Positions 1-11,315 of a stretch of DNA of 64,000 nt are shown piece after piece. Below the pieces are notes generated by a model that was not told the origin of the DNA, ran no database searches, and worked only from the letters and a program-made list of their open reading frames with translations. The stretch's first letter is position 1. Each line of letters opens with the position of its first letter. This DNA comes from Lumnitzera littorea (Eukaryota > Streptophyta > Magnoliopsida > Myrtales > Combretaceae), in assembly GCA_024138015.1 (NCBI GenBank), contig JAMXBB010000012.1:22165882-22229881 (forward strand), given 5' to 3'. Made by a program: the position numbers and the translations under genes.

Positions 1-504
1 TAGATCCTTATCTGATTTGAATTTAAGAAAAGTAGCGTGAACAGTTATCACTTAGTACGGTCATATTACATAAGTCCCTACTATTCTTACATTTTAGGAA
101 TGTAGTTGATCAAGAGGTATAGACACCCTATTTTTGCCCCTCTTTTTATTTATTTATTTATTTTATTTTAGGAAAAAGGGTCCTAAATTAGCAAAAATAC
201 AAAAAAAAAAAAGAAAATTAAAGAAAACCCAAAAATAAAGAATTTTAGGAAAATACAAAAAATAGAAAAATAGGAAAAAGTACAAAAAATAAGAAATGTG
301 GAAAAATTAAGAAAAAATAATAAATTTAGAAAAAGTCATAAAAATATAAAGTTTAGAAAAAACTAAAAAATATATATATTTAGGAAATTTAGAAAATAAT
401 AAATTTTTAAATAGTTTGATAAAATAGATTTTTTTTAAGGATTATTGGACTTGAGCTTAGATTTGAATCTAGCTCAGGCTAACCTAGTCCATATGTGTAA
501 TTAA

Positions 505-600
505 GCACAAAGTAATGGCTTAATGGTAAAACACTTGAGCATGACATTGGGTATAACTAGGATATCAGGAGTTTGAATCTTAGCAAAGGCAAGAAAAGAC
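505..600 (+). other. tRNA-like A-box/B-box stretch inside LTR A
   Basis: ATGGCTTAATGGTAAAACA resembles a pol III A box, and about 50 bp further GAGTTTGAATCTT resembles a B box. The equivalent part of the LTR at 21574-23764 (reverse strand) keeps GTTTAATCCATGG. No cloverleaf can be folded convincingly, so this is not called a tRNA gene. It may be a tRNA-derived SINE remnant captured by the LTR family, or chance. Confidence 0.3.
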
Positions 601-660
601 TTTTTATTTTTTCAGATAACACATTGCCACATCAGGTATTGCTACGTATTTGGGTTTTAT

Positions 661-1133
661 TGTATCATGTGTCATGACACGTGGCAGGCCCAGATTGGCC
701 AATGTTGCCGTGGCACCACATGCTAGTCACGTGGCATGCCATATCAACTACCATGCTCATTATGGGATACGTGGCACATGGCTATTGGACGATGTGGCTA
801 AAGTGGCATCATGTCAACGCTATGTCAGCTGCCTTTCTCTCCCTTTCTCTTCTTTTTCCTTAATTTCCTCCTCTTTCTTGGCCAAAGACAACCTCAACCC
901 TTCATTTTGGCCTCATTTTTTGCAATGATTCCAAGCTTAATTACACTAATAAATGAGTGATCCTCATCCCATACTTGGTCTACTTTGAATTGAGATTAAA
1001 AACACGTCTAGATACAGCTATTTAATGGGTCAAATCGAGCTCTAAGAATCAAGGAAAAATTGAAATTTCGCAATTCGGCATTCACTCAATTTTTGAGTTT
1101 CCAAGTCGATTTAGTGTTGTTCAAGTATAAATA
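661..1133 (+). promoter_or_regulatory. LTR A promoter: ACGTGGC cluster and TATA box
   Basis: TATAAATA at 1126-1133 lies about 1 kb into the LTR. Equivalent TATA boxes occur in the two related LTRs at 35595-35602 and 23052-23059 on the reverse strand. Upstream, the G-box/ABRE-like core ACGTGGC occurs three times within about 100 bp (near 679, 728 and 769), with further TGGC-rich variants. G-box cores are established bZIP/bHLH binding sites in plants; a role in stress-driven LTR transcription is only inference here. Confidence 0.5.
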
Positions 1134-1745
1134 AGGGTCTTAGGTTTGTTTTACAACAAATACATGTAAACCCTAAAGCCAAGCCAAGTAACCATAGGTT
1201 TGAGCTTAAAACCCAAGGTTTAGGGCGATCGGCTAAAGGATTTGATCAAACCCAAATTATAAACTATTTAACAAAATACCAGTAAAAATGATCCTGTAAA
1301 CTTAAATTTAAGAAAATGAGTAGTAAAATAGGAAACTATAAAATTTTCAAATTTTAAGCATAATAACTACTAATTACCGAAAAGGCAAAAAGTGTAATAT
1401 AATAATTAATAAATTAGTAGAGATAGATTATATGTATACTAAAAATTTTAGAATGACCAAAATAATATTTAGGAAAGTTCACGTGTACCCTACATGTATT
1501 TACGTGTAGATAAAAATACGCGTAATTACAAAAATTGACCGAAAACTAAGTAAATAATTAAAGAAAAATACAAAATGATTATAAAAAAATTAGAAAAAAA
1601 TCAGAAGAGGATAACTGCAACAAGATCAGGTCGTGGACTGAAAAGAAAAAATTAACCAATAAGAATTTGACAAACAAAAAGCCAAAAATCAAGGAAATGG
1701 GGCAAAATCCCATCAAATTAATGCACATTAATTACTATATTTGTC

Positions 1746-1753
1746 TATAAATA
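1746..1753 (+). promoter_or_regulatory. TATA box of LTR D1
   Basis: TATAAATA preceded by GTC, 581 bp from the LTR start. D2 has the same box 572 bp from its start (44488-44495), with the following AAG-rich stretch also conserved. This fixes the transcriptional orientation of the D family as plus strand. Confidence 0.6.
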
Positions 1754-3224
1754 AGGAAAAAATTCTCAGAAGTCGTTTGAATAGTTTATGATTTGAGAAA
1801 AATCGAAACACAAGAAAAATCGAGAGAAATTCCAGAAAATAAAAAAAAAAAAGAAAACTGTGCAGATTAGCAAGGTGAACTAAAACCATCATCCACCACC
1901 ACCTGGGACCGAACCACCACCACCACCCTACACTAGAACCAGCGCCTGGATCGGCCGACAGCCTTGGACCGGGTTTGGACGGCCAGAAAGCTTCGAACCG
2001 ATTAGTCATTTATTCACCCCGATTTTTGTATAATTTTGTAAAATTAGTTATTTTGCCCAGAAAATTATGAAACATGTTATTTTGAGGTTTTATTGTATGT
2101 AGATTTAGGGAAAAATATTGATTTAGTTTAATTATGTCTGGAAATATAGGGTCCTTAACAAATTGCTCAAAACCGAGCATGAGTAAACCGGAAATTAAAT
2201 AGGCTTAGGGATGTAGTTTGGGGCTCAAAATTTTTCTGTAGGATTCTCATATGATGTAGAACAGTGCTATGAAGCCATTTTTTTAAAATTAATTTTCGAA
2301 AATTTTAAGTTCATTTTTAGCCCTAAAATGATGGTAAAATTGGGTGATTTAGGATTAATTAGGTGATTAGGATGTTAATTACTGATTTGGATCTTAATTA
2401 GATGTTTAAGGAAGTTAATCTTTGCAGTAGAACCCTAATCCTAGCCTTTAGGTATTAAGTATGATTAATTAGGGAAATTAGGTAAAGAATATAAGAAATT
2501 AGGAATATGTGAAAATATAAATTAATAAATCTAAAAAAATAAAGCTATTTAGATAATATTATAATTGAAAACAGAAAAATAATAAATCTGAAGTAATATT
2601 TAATTTTAAGTAAATATCTCAAAATGTAAGATTTTTACACATCGGGAATAAATCCGATACCTCAATTCGGGTTAGCGTGTACCGAATAGTTTAGAATACT
2701 AAAATTACGACCCAATAGGATATTTGAATACTCGAGCATAAGGTGATTAATGTCACATTGGGATTCGAGCCTAATTACGTTTTAGGAATTAAAACTAGAA
2801 TCTAGTTTAGGAGCCGAACCCCGAAGTAGAATACAAAGAATTATTAATACGTTATAGGTATACATGAGGAAAATGAGTTACATTATAAATTAGAATAAGA
2901 ATCCATAAAATATAAGTACTAAAAGAACCTATTTGTATTATAGGACACCCAGAAACAAATCAACTCGCAACTAGAGGATCGAGCGATTGAGCAAATTCAG
3001 GTAAGTTGGGTTATTGCTTATTGTAATAGAGTACTAGTTTTGTAGTACTCGGAGACTTAGGCTTGTATATGATTGTGATTGTAAATAGTTTGCACATGTG
3101 CTTGATGTATCTAAATTCGTGCTGGAATTTGTACTGTGAATGATTTTGTGACTGATTGAATTGGTATGAACTTGTTGAACACCCTAACCGGAATTTAATC
3201 TTAGTCGACCTTAATAACCGAAAA

Positions 3225-3550
3225 TGTCATGCATTGCAACCCGTTAAGGGATCATAGGACTCTCCAACCAAATACCGACCCCTTCGAAAGGGATAGCGCA
3301 GGATTGCAAAATGGTCCCTTCTTCATCCTCAGTCGAACTAAGTGACAGGAGAGGAGGTTGCGACGGGGGTGAAGTCAATGGTTCGAAGGTAGTCACGGGA
3401 GGAGCGAGGTCTCCATTGCACAAGCCTGGGTTTGGTTGTGAGCTGCTGCATAACATGGAACTCCTCAACCCAGATTGGAGCGGGTGAAATTTCTCTGATT
3501 TCACAACGGACCGGACTACGTTGTGCGATGACACTTGATTGTTGCATTCC
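3225..3550 (+). other. Conserved GC-rich island of LTR family D (copy 1)
   Basis: About 320 bp stand out from the AT-rich LTR by base composition and by much higher conservation with 46118-46430 than the flanks show. A short hairpin CCCTT-CGA-AAGGG lies near its start; in D2 only the loop base changes. It lies well downstream of the TATA box, so it would be in the transcribed part. A role as structured RNA leader or as a regulatory element is inference. The antisense ORFs across it differ in length and start between copies, arguing against coding. Confidence 0.55.
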
Positions 3551-4106
3551 ATGAAAATAATTGTTTGTTAACCTTGTTTATGCTTGTATGCATTCGTGAG
3601 TCTCCAATTCAACTTACTGAGCTGTAGTTGCTTATACCCTTATAGATCCTTTTGCAGGTTCTGATTTGTAATCTCTTCCAGTACTATGCCGCCCTACAAT
3701 TATCCAGAGGTTAGTCCTTTTGAAGCCAGGGGTGTGAGAATCAAGTTATTTAGCATAATGTGTAACTAGACTGACCTTGTAGTTAAAGGTTGAAGACTGT
3801 TAGTTATTCTGTAAATTAGTAAACTGTAGTTATTATGTAAAACTTCCTGGGAAGCTCTGTGGACATATTCATAATTATCTATGTTTTAAAGAACTTTGTG
3901 ATAATTATCATAATTGTTGTATAATCATTAATCGAACTGTTTACTTCAAAGCAAGGAGTCGTCGACGCCTTGTGTAGATTATCTTTATGGTAGGCACTGT
4001 GAGGCTAGTTACTATCATAGAATGGTTAACACGGCGGGACTGTTGCGACTTTGCGACTTCAGGGCGTAACAATACAATCACCTAACATTGACAAGAATCA
4101 TCTCAT

Positions 4107-4205
4107 AAGCTCTCTCTCTCTCATTCAAGTTCACTTTCTCTCTCTCTCTCTCTCTATACTATGGCATTCTCTCTCTCTCTAAACTCTCTCTCTCATCTCT
4201 CACTT
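4107..4205 (+). repeat. Interrupted (CT)n tract in LTR A
   Basis: Several runs of CT repeats separated by short spacers, downstream of the TATA box of LTR A. The related LTRs have a shorter CT tract at the same place (reverse complement near 35515-35530), so it belongs to the LTR leader. Confidence 0.75.
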
Positions 4206-5985
4206 AACCTTCCTAGCTAGCTCCCCCATCATGTAAGCAACTAAACCTAACTACTCTTGCTCTTGGCTGTAGTACCTAGCCACGTGGCAAAGCACCTACC
4301 GTGGAACTCTAACTGCTAAGTTGCCCCACTTAAAACCACCTCATCTAGCCACTTCCACTCCAAACCAACCATATGACTAAGTTTCCCACCACTAAAAACA
4401 CCTAACCCAATTGACCACTTACCTCTAGTAACCACGTCGTACATGACCCAACACCACTGCCAACTGTTAATTTTAACCACTACCTAAACTACCTCTATTG
4501 ACTTCGGCATTCTCCCTATGCCCCATAAGCATATAAAAAATTCACAAATCCCCTTTTTCTCCACTTACTTTGGCTACCAAATCGACTTAAATTGTTGTCG
4601 CTAATATTATTGCCATAGAGGATTATGAAGCCCGACTTGGATCTAGCACTTGACCTAAGCCAACCCGACCAACTATCGAAGAACAAAATGTGATACGATG
4701 AGATAGAATGCAACAAAAACAAAGACACAAGGAATTACATTAGGACTTGACTCGTGCACCTCTCTCCTGGTCCAAACTAGCTCCAATACAAGTTGTTAAT
4801 TTTTTTTAAATTTATTAATTTATTTTCCAATTGCAAATGTAAAATATAAAAAAATGAAAAAAGAAAAGAAAAAAGAGAAAGGAGAAATTAAAAAAGAGAA
4901 TACATATATATATTTTTGTTGCTAAATAAAATAAGATAATAATAAATAATATAAAAATTTTTTGAAATGATAATAATATTAAGTATGTGAAAGGCAATAA
5001 AAATTAGAAAAAAATCTTTTTATCACTTAGACAAACATTTTTTTTTTTGAAATAAGCAAAATAAATCAAGTCATGTTCAAAATTAGAGCATTTTAGAATT
5101 TTTCAAAAAATGAAAGTTCCAATGTAGGACCCTTTTTATAAAAATTTCCTTAAATAAACCAAGTTGGGTTAAAAATATAAATCTAACGTATTTTCAAATT
5201 AAAACAAACCCAACCCACTAAAGTTTTACAAAAAAGAATTACGTACATCTTATCTCAAATAGTGGATACGTATGTAGGTACTAACAGGGCGACAGTAAAA
5301 GATGAAAAAAAACCTATTTTTCCTTTTTAGTTTAGTTTAGATTACTCAAGTTATCCAATTCAATTAACCATTAATTAAGTTTTGTTTTATAGAATTGAAG
5401 AGTAATTTTTAAGATTAAGATTAAAATTGGAAAGTTAATGGTACCTATAAGGGTTTAAAAATCTTAATCCCTAGATCCAAAACTTTGGTTTCTAAAACCG
5501 TTTTATAAAATTAGTTTTATTATTAGACTAGTAGCTAAGTTATAACTAATCCACCCAACTGGTTATAACCTAACTCTTTTTTTTAACTCCAGTCAGGTGG
5601 CGACTCTAAAGTGTCTTCGAGGTATAAAAAACCAGTTTTTTTAAACCCTAATCGAGGGTCAGTATTAAACAGGTAGGATCTAATATTGATCAGTTTGAAG
5701 AAAACTAATTTAAAAACTAGGAGGAAAAAACCAGGATTAACAAGAGGTCTCTACGTATCCCAATAATCATGCAATTAACTATTGTTTTAAACACTTTACA
5801 TTTGCCTACAAATACAGATAGGAAGCACTGTAAGAAGTATCTGATAACTCACTACTTCTCATTTAGTCTTTTCCAACATTCACTTACTGACTTAAGCATC
5901 GGAGTGGCTGCACTACACTAGCATTAATACCTTTAGTTCTTTGCACTTTGCAAGAAGGAAATCATCCGAAAACCATACAACAACA

Positions 5986-6005
5986 TTTGGCACTATCTAT
6001 TTTTT
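5986..6005 (+). other. T1 primer-binding site, mutated
   Basis: TTTGGCACTATCTATTTTT directly abuts the LTR end at 5985. Tat-type elements typically have TTTGGCGCCGTCTG at this place; the differences here are mainly C-to-T and G-to-A transitions. The match to the family form is from general knowledge, not a search. Confidence 0.6.
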
Positions 6006-6019
6006 CTTGACACACCTAC

Positions 6020-7640
6020 ATGGTTAAGATTAGATTGACTAAATGTGTAGGTGCTAGTACTTCATCCTTCCACCTTGAGGGAGGAAGTAAGCATATTGAC
6101 AAGTAACGTTTGGCTAAGTTAGAGCAGCTTTGCCTTAACTTGGCCAGAGAAAACCAAGAGTTGAGCAAAAAACATGAAGAGATTCTTAATCTCTTCTATA
6201 GTAATGTCCACCTAAGTTAAAATAAAGAATATGGCGATCACCATGCAGAGAACAATGATAACTCGTTTTATTCTCCCGAATTACTAAGAAAGTAAGCCAA
6301 GGTTATAATAAGACCTTCGGCCCTTGCACTTAAGGAAAATGACAAGGGTAAGTAATTGTAGCAAGTGCACCATACCAGACCCTTATATGTTAGCACCCTT
6401 GCTGCAATGAGCAAACAGTTTCAAATTAAGAAGAGCCCTTTCATCCTTGAGATTTTAGAGGAGGTTATACCATGGCACATTAAGTTGTTGCAATTTAAAA
6501 CCTATGATGGGAGTACTACCGCACTTTGGCTAAGTTGCATGGCTTGAATAATGCCATTACCTACCAAGCTTTCTCCTCAACATTGAGGAATGCGGTAAGT
6601 ACATGGTCAAATACCAAAAGCTAAACACTATTTCGTGTTTCGAAGATCTAGTAGAAGTATTCCTTTAACACTTCCTTATAAGTAAGCTTTCTGTTGAGGA
6701 TTTTTCAGTCCTTAACGTGATCAAGCAAAGATTAGATGAATCTATTAGAGATTATTTAGCCAAGTTTATGGCTGAGATGGTCTAAATTCTAGAATTGGAC
6801 ATGAGTGTAGCTCTCAATGCTATCATTAATTGTATAAAGCCCCACGAAGACTTTTTCAAGCCTCTAAATAAAAATAAGCCATTAATTTTTGTTGAGTTTA
6901 AGGCCAAAGCCACGTCTTACATTCAATAAGAGGACAATATAAAGGTTTGGTGAGAGGCCGATCAAAATAGAGGAGATAAGAAAAGCGAGAAGAGGAGAAG
7001 TGTGAAATATCAGCTTAGAATGGAAGATGACCAATGTCTTGACTCCAAGAAAAAATGGCTACGGATTCGAACATATTCAATCTACACACCAGTCAATCAT
7101 CCAATTTCAAACATATTAACGAAAGTGTGTTGATAGAGAGAAGTTTTGTAGTGGCCATAAAGAATGAGAGGAAATCCATCAAGGTGAAATTATGACAAAT
7201 ACTGTGATTTCCATTGTGACAAAGGCCATAACACTGACGAATGCATCCAACTTAAGAATGCGATTGAGCATGCAATTTAGTGAGGGCACTTGTGCAAGTT
7301 TTTGGTGCATGATGTCAAAAATATTGAGTAACAATCTTAAAGGAGATGAGAAAACCAAGAGAATGTTACTCAACTAGCTATTGCCGAGAAAGATGCAAGA
7401 GATGGGAACACTAGTAGAGCACTTAATGGAATAATCAACACTATTGTCAGAAAACCTTATGCTATAGGTTGATTGAGCTTTTTGAGTTTGACTAACGCCA
7501 TTAATTATGTTTGCAATATCCAAGGCAACAAGGTCAAAATTGACAATATGATTTCTTTCATAGAAGAAGATTTTGAAGGTACTCAAAGGCCACATGATGA
7601 TGCACTTATGATTAGTGCAAGAATTTCTAACTTTAAGGTC
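6020..7640 (+). pseudogene. T1 gag pseudogene (capsid and zinc knuckle)
   Basis: Gag builds the retrotransposon particle and packages RNA. An ATG at 6020, 34 bp after the LTR, opens a frame rich in Leu/Glu (LAKLEQLCLNLARENQEL) that is broken by stops. Capsid-like sequence around 6640-6900 includes SIRDYLAKFMAEM and KPLIFVEFKAKATSYIQ. The CCHC-type knuckle CDFHCDKGHNTDECIQLK at 7203-7256 has the Tat-type spacing. Several frames must be combined to follow the protein, with stops at 6107-6109 and many later. It is one polyprotein with the protease that follows. It cannot be expressed as a full protein. Confidence 0.75.
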
Positions 7641-8234
7641 AAGAAAATTCTTGTTGACACTAGAAGTTTGGCATACATAATTTTTTGACATGCTTTTGAT
7701 CAGATGAGACCAAAGATCAAAGCACAGTTGAGATCCTACAACTATGATTTGTATGCCTTTAACAATAAACTCGTCTGAATAACTGGATAATTTCTTTACC
7801 ATTCTAGATTGGAGATGATGAGCATGTTGCAGAAGACAGAATATACATCCTTGTTATTAAATGTTGGTCCCTAAATAATATGATCATGGGAGGACTGTGT
7901 CAACACTTATTTGGCATCGTCCCTTTCACTTTTCACTCAAGGCCAAATTCCGTACTCCTATGGGAGTCGGTGTATGCAAAGGAGATCAATAGTTGGCAAG
8001 GTCACTATATATAAGGGCGTTAAGACAAGAAGAAGTTTTCTAAGTCGAAACTTATCTAGAAGGAAATTCAGTTGGCATAGACAATGCTAAAGATGAAATG
8101 GAGGAAATTTCATTGGGATGTGACCCAAAAAAGATGACAAAGATAGGGAGACCCTCGTCGGCAAACATTTGTCGAAGTTTAATCCACTTCCTACAGGATA
8201 ATGTCGATGTATTCACATAGTCCTCTTTGGATAT
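7641..8234 (+). pseudogene. T1 protease pseudogene
   Basis: Aspartic protease that cleaves the polyprotein. ILVDTRSLAYIIF at 7647-7685 corresponds to the active-site signature of the family, normally D-T/S-G; here the Gly codon has become Arg (DTR), which should abolish activity. Sequence from 7700 to 8230 continues the protease and linker toward RT with stops and frameshifts. Identification rests on the motif and on its place between gag and RT. Confidence 0.65.
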
Positions 8235-8960
8235 GCCAGGTATCTTTACAGATGTCATGGTATACAAGCTTCAAATCAATCCAAGTGCAAAAGTGATCCA
8301 ACAAAAGAATAGGAATTTTGCCCCTAAGAGGCAAGCAGCTATAGAGGAAGAAGTTTAGAAACTCTTGATGGCATGATTCATTTGAGAAGAGCCTTATTCA
8401 ACTTGGCTAGCCCACTGTATATTAGTTAAGAAGTCTAATGGAAAACAGTGCATGTGCATAGACTTTACGGATTTCAATAAGGCATATCCCAAGGATTATT
8501 TTCCTCTATCGAGAATTGATCAAATGGTTGACTCAATTATCGAGCACACATTGCTCTCTTGTATGGATGCTTTTCTCGACTATAACCAAATCAAAATGGA
8601 TGAGGAAGATGAAGTTCACACATCATTCGTAGCTTTTCCCGGCTATAACCAAAACATATTGTTATATGGTGATGCTTTATGGGCTAAAAAATGCTGGTGC
8701 AATTATTAGTAGCTTGTTACTATGATGTTCGAGCTCTAGATACATCGAAATGTCAAAGTGCATGTTGACAACATGATTGTGAAAAGCACGATAAAGGATC
8801 AGCATCTTATTGATCTTAAGGAGACATTCCTTACCTTGAGGAGATACAACATGAAACTAAATCTACAAAAGTATGTATTTGGTGCTACTTCGGGAAAGTT
8901 ATTAGGGTATATGGTCACTCGATGCAGTATCAAAGCTAATTCGAGAAAGGTTGATGTAAT
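8235..8960 (+). pseudogene. T1 reverse transcriptase pseudogene
   Basis: Makes cDNA from element RNA. The N-terminal KLQINPSAKVIQQKNRNF segment lies near 8268, then MCIDFTDFNKAYPKD at 8452-8496 and a palm-like stretch to 8640. The catalytic box, normally Y-x-D-D, reads VHVDNM at 8758-8775, so the second Asp is Asn. A segment with the usual F-G-L-x-N-A block is damaged by stops and a frameshift at 8650-8750. The missing catalytic Asp is one G-to-A change. Family assignment is firm; activity is lost. Confidence 0.82.
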
Positions 8961-9990
8961 TAGAAATATCAAATCTCCTCATATTGTCAAGCAGGTTCAA
9001 GAACTCAGTAGACGAATAGCTACCCTTAACAGGTTTATATTGAGAAACGCAAATTGGTGCGTAGAATTCTTTAAAATTTTAAAGAATTTTAGAGATTTCA
9101 AATGGACAGATGACTGCGAAAAGGCTTTCAGTGAACTTAAAGAATTTCTCGCGTCACCTTCAATACTCTCAACGCATATCCCAAGAGAGAATTTGTATTT
9201 ATACTTATTAGTTAGTTACCAAGCGCTTTCTTCTGTATTGGTCCAAATTGACAGTAAGGAGCATCGGCTAATTTATTACGTCAATCATGTTCTACAAGGA
9301 TCAGAGCATCGATATACTAAAATTGAAAATTTTGTATTAGTAGTGGTTCTCTCAACAAGGAAGTTGAAACCATATTTTGAAGCTCACCAAATTGTAATCC
9401 TCATTGATCAACCTTTGCGGTAGGCATTACAAATGCCAGATTCCTTAGGAAGGATGACGAAATATACCTTGGAGCTAAGTGCCTATGGTGTACAGTATAA
9501 ACTTATAATGGCATTAAAAGCTCAAGTGTTGGTGGATTTTTCGGTTGAGTTCACAGGTGAAGAAGACAACGTGGATATTACCGAGAAACCCATATAGTAT
9601 CATTATGTTAATGGTTTTTCTACTAAAGAGGGAAGTAGTGCAGGCCTTATTCTATAAGGACCCCACAATGTCAAGGTTAATTATGCCTTGAAATTTGGAT
9701 TTCTAGCTAGCAATAATGAAGCGGAATATGAAGCCTTAATAGCCAGACTCAAACTAGCAAAGGAAATTGGTGTTAAGAAACTTGAATTTTTCTTCAATTC
9801 ACAACTTGTGGTAAATCAAGTCAAAAAAAGTTATGCGGCAAAGGAAGAAGAAATGAGCAAGTACTTGTTAATAGTATGAATGCTAAAAGAAGAATTTCAG
9901 TCCTTTTCTATTCATAAAATATCGAAGAGTAAGAACATCACCGCCGATGAGCAATCAAAGTTAGCCAATATGGCATTTCTTAATTTGAGT
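8961..9990 (+). pseudogene. T1 RT connection and RNase H pseudogene
   Basis: Long open stretch 8758-9423 covers the end of RT and the tether (FKWTDDCEKAFSELKEFL near 9100). RNase H degrades RNA in RNA-DNA hybrids. Its start reads HYVNGFSTKEGSSAGLIL near 9600, where D-G-S/A is expected; ASNNEAEYEALIARL at 9706-9750 is the hallmark of the plant Tat-type (archaeal-like) RNase H; ADEQSKLANMA near 9950 is its C-terminal end. The first acidic residue appears changed (VNG), and stops occur at 9421, 9595 and 9655. Confidence 0.8.
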
Positions 9991-10139
9991 GACAAACTCT
10001 TTGTTGAGTTTCTCTTATACAAGAGTCTATTGATTGTTCTATAGAGCTGTGAATTAGCTCCATGTTGAAAAGAGAAATCTTAGATGGATTCGACTATAGA
10101 GTATTTGAAGGATGGTGTACTCCTTGAGGATAGGAAAGA

Positions 10140-11315
10140 GGCTTGAAGATTGGTTTATTAAGTCGCAAATTATACGTGGATAGATGATCGACTGTATAAA
10201 CATGGTATATCTCAACCTTATCTTCAATGCTTTCCTCCGAAAGACACGTGACTGGTGTTATCTGAACTATACGGTAGTATATGTAGCAACCATGTGAAAG
10301 TACAAACGTTATATATCCGTACGCTGTGACTTAGCTGTTATTGGTAAAAAATGAAAGATGATGTGAGAACAGCTATTCACTATTGTCCAAAATGCCAGAA
10401 GCATAAGGTGTTGAGCATGTGCCTCCTACTGAATTGTGCTGCTTAACCAGTCCTTGGCCCTTTGACTAGTGGGGATTAGACATACTCGAACCATTTCTAA
10501 AGTCTACAGGCTAGCAACAATTCATCATTGTTGTTGTAGATTATATCACAAAGTGGGCAAAGGTTGAAGCATTGGTGAGGATCACCAAACAAAAGGTTGA
10601 GGCATTTGTTTTCAACTTTGTCACATCAAGGTTCAGAGTCCCATTTATCATAATCATAGACAATGGACCACAATTTGACAATGACAAATTTTGAGCATTT
10701 TATGAGAAATACGGCATCCACTTGAATTACACATTTGTAGCTCACCATTAGATTAATGGCTAAGTTGAAGCCGTAAACAAGATCATCTTATACGACTTGA
10801 GGAGGAAGGTATATCAAGCCAAAGGAAAATGGGTTGACAAATTGTTTGATGTTTTATGAGGATATTAGACTACCCATAGAACCATAACAGGGGCAACACC
10901 CTTTAAATTGGCGTATGGTATGGAAGTATTGTTGTTGATTGAGCTGGACCTACCAAATCTATGCACACAAAATTTTGACTTGATGATCAATCATGTTGGT
11001 TTGATGGCTAATTTGGATACAATTGAAGAAATCAGAGATGTCACAAGAGTAAAATTTGCAGCATATTAGCATAGGGCGGTCGGGTGTTATAATTAGAAGG
11101 TGAAGCATAAGATTTTTCAGTTTGGAGATTTGGTTTGCCAAAAAATAGAGGCAACTGGTGTGCGAGCAAAATAAGGGAAGCTTAGCGTAAATTGGGAGGA
11201 TCCTATTAGGGTCAGGGAAATTGTTGGTGAGGGGGCTCGTCAATTAGAGATGTCGATTGGAACATACATCCCTTATGCATGGAATGCTGAGAACTTAAAA
11301 CTTTATTTTAATTAA
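10140..11315 (+). pseudogene. T1 integrase pseudogene with DDE residues still readable
   Basis: Inserts cDNA into the genome. The CPKCQKH part of the HHCC zinc finger is near 10387. The catalytic residues read GLDIL (Asp near 10480), IDNGPQFDN (Asp near 10660) and VEAVNK (Glu near 10768). Stops sit between them, for example just before VEA, where Gln is expected. The core continues with GATPFKLAYGMEVLL, and the C-terminal part ends NLKLYFN then stop at about 11315. The catalytic triad is preserved although the frame is broken many times. Confidence 0.82.

Larger units (their letters stand above)
1165..4071 (+). mobile_element. D1: 2.9-kb solo LTR inserted in A
   Basis: It starts TGTAAACC at 1165 and ends GGCGTAACA at 4071. 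Perfect 5-bp duplications ATACA flank it at 1160-1164 and 4072-4076. It aligns along its whole length with D2 (43916-46868), which has its own perfect duplication. TG...CA ends, a 5-bp TSD, a TATA box and no coding interior identify it as a solo LTR. An end of the form ..GGGCGTAACA is common in plant chromovirus LTRs, so a Ty3/gypsy source is likely, but no internal region of this family is in the window. ORFs on the minus strand at 3244-3552 fall in a conserved GC-rich island and are probably not coding. Confidence 0.92.
118..5742 (+). mobile_element. A: solo LTR (about 2.7 kb without its own insert), same family as the LTRs of element E
   Basis: The ends are TATAGACA at 118 (TGTAGACA in its relative at 36283, reverse strand) and TTAACA at 5742. 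They are flanked by perfect 5-bp duplications AGAGG at 113-117 and 5743-5747. Both termini and the TATA/CT-rich centre match the reverse complement of the two LTRs of element E. No internal coding sequence or second LTR exists between the duplications, so this is a solo LTR left by recombination. It contains solo LTR D1 at 1165-4071. Without D1 and its duplication the LTR is 2713 bp, longer than the 2124 and 2191 bp of its relatives. Small ORFs inside it are fortuitous. Confidence 0.9.
1..5985 (+). repeat. T1 5' LTR, interrupted by solo LTR A (LTR parts 1-117 and 5743-5985)
   Basis: Positions 1-117 align with 16580 onward of the 3' LTR and 5743-5985 align with the rest. Comparison with the 3' LTR (438 bp) suggests only about 80 bp of the 5' LTR are left of the window. 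The LTR ends in CAACA at 5985, directly before the primer-binding site. The two fragments join cleanly once A and one copy of its 5-bp duplication are removed. The TATA position seen in the 3' LTR is mutated here (TACAAATA near 5808). Confidence 0.85.

Noticed and set aside
650..928. 92-codon frame at the left of the window
   Set aside because: Falls in the U3 of LTR A over the ACGTGGC cluster; no homologous frame in the related LTRs.
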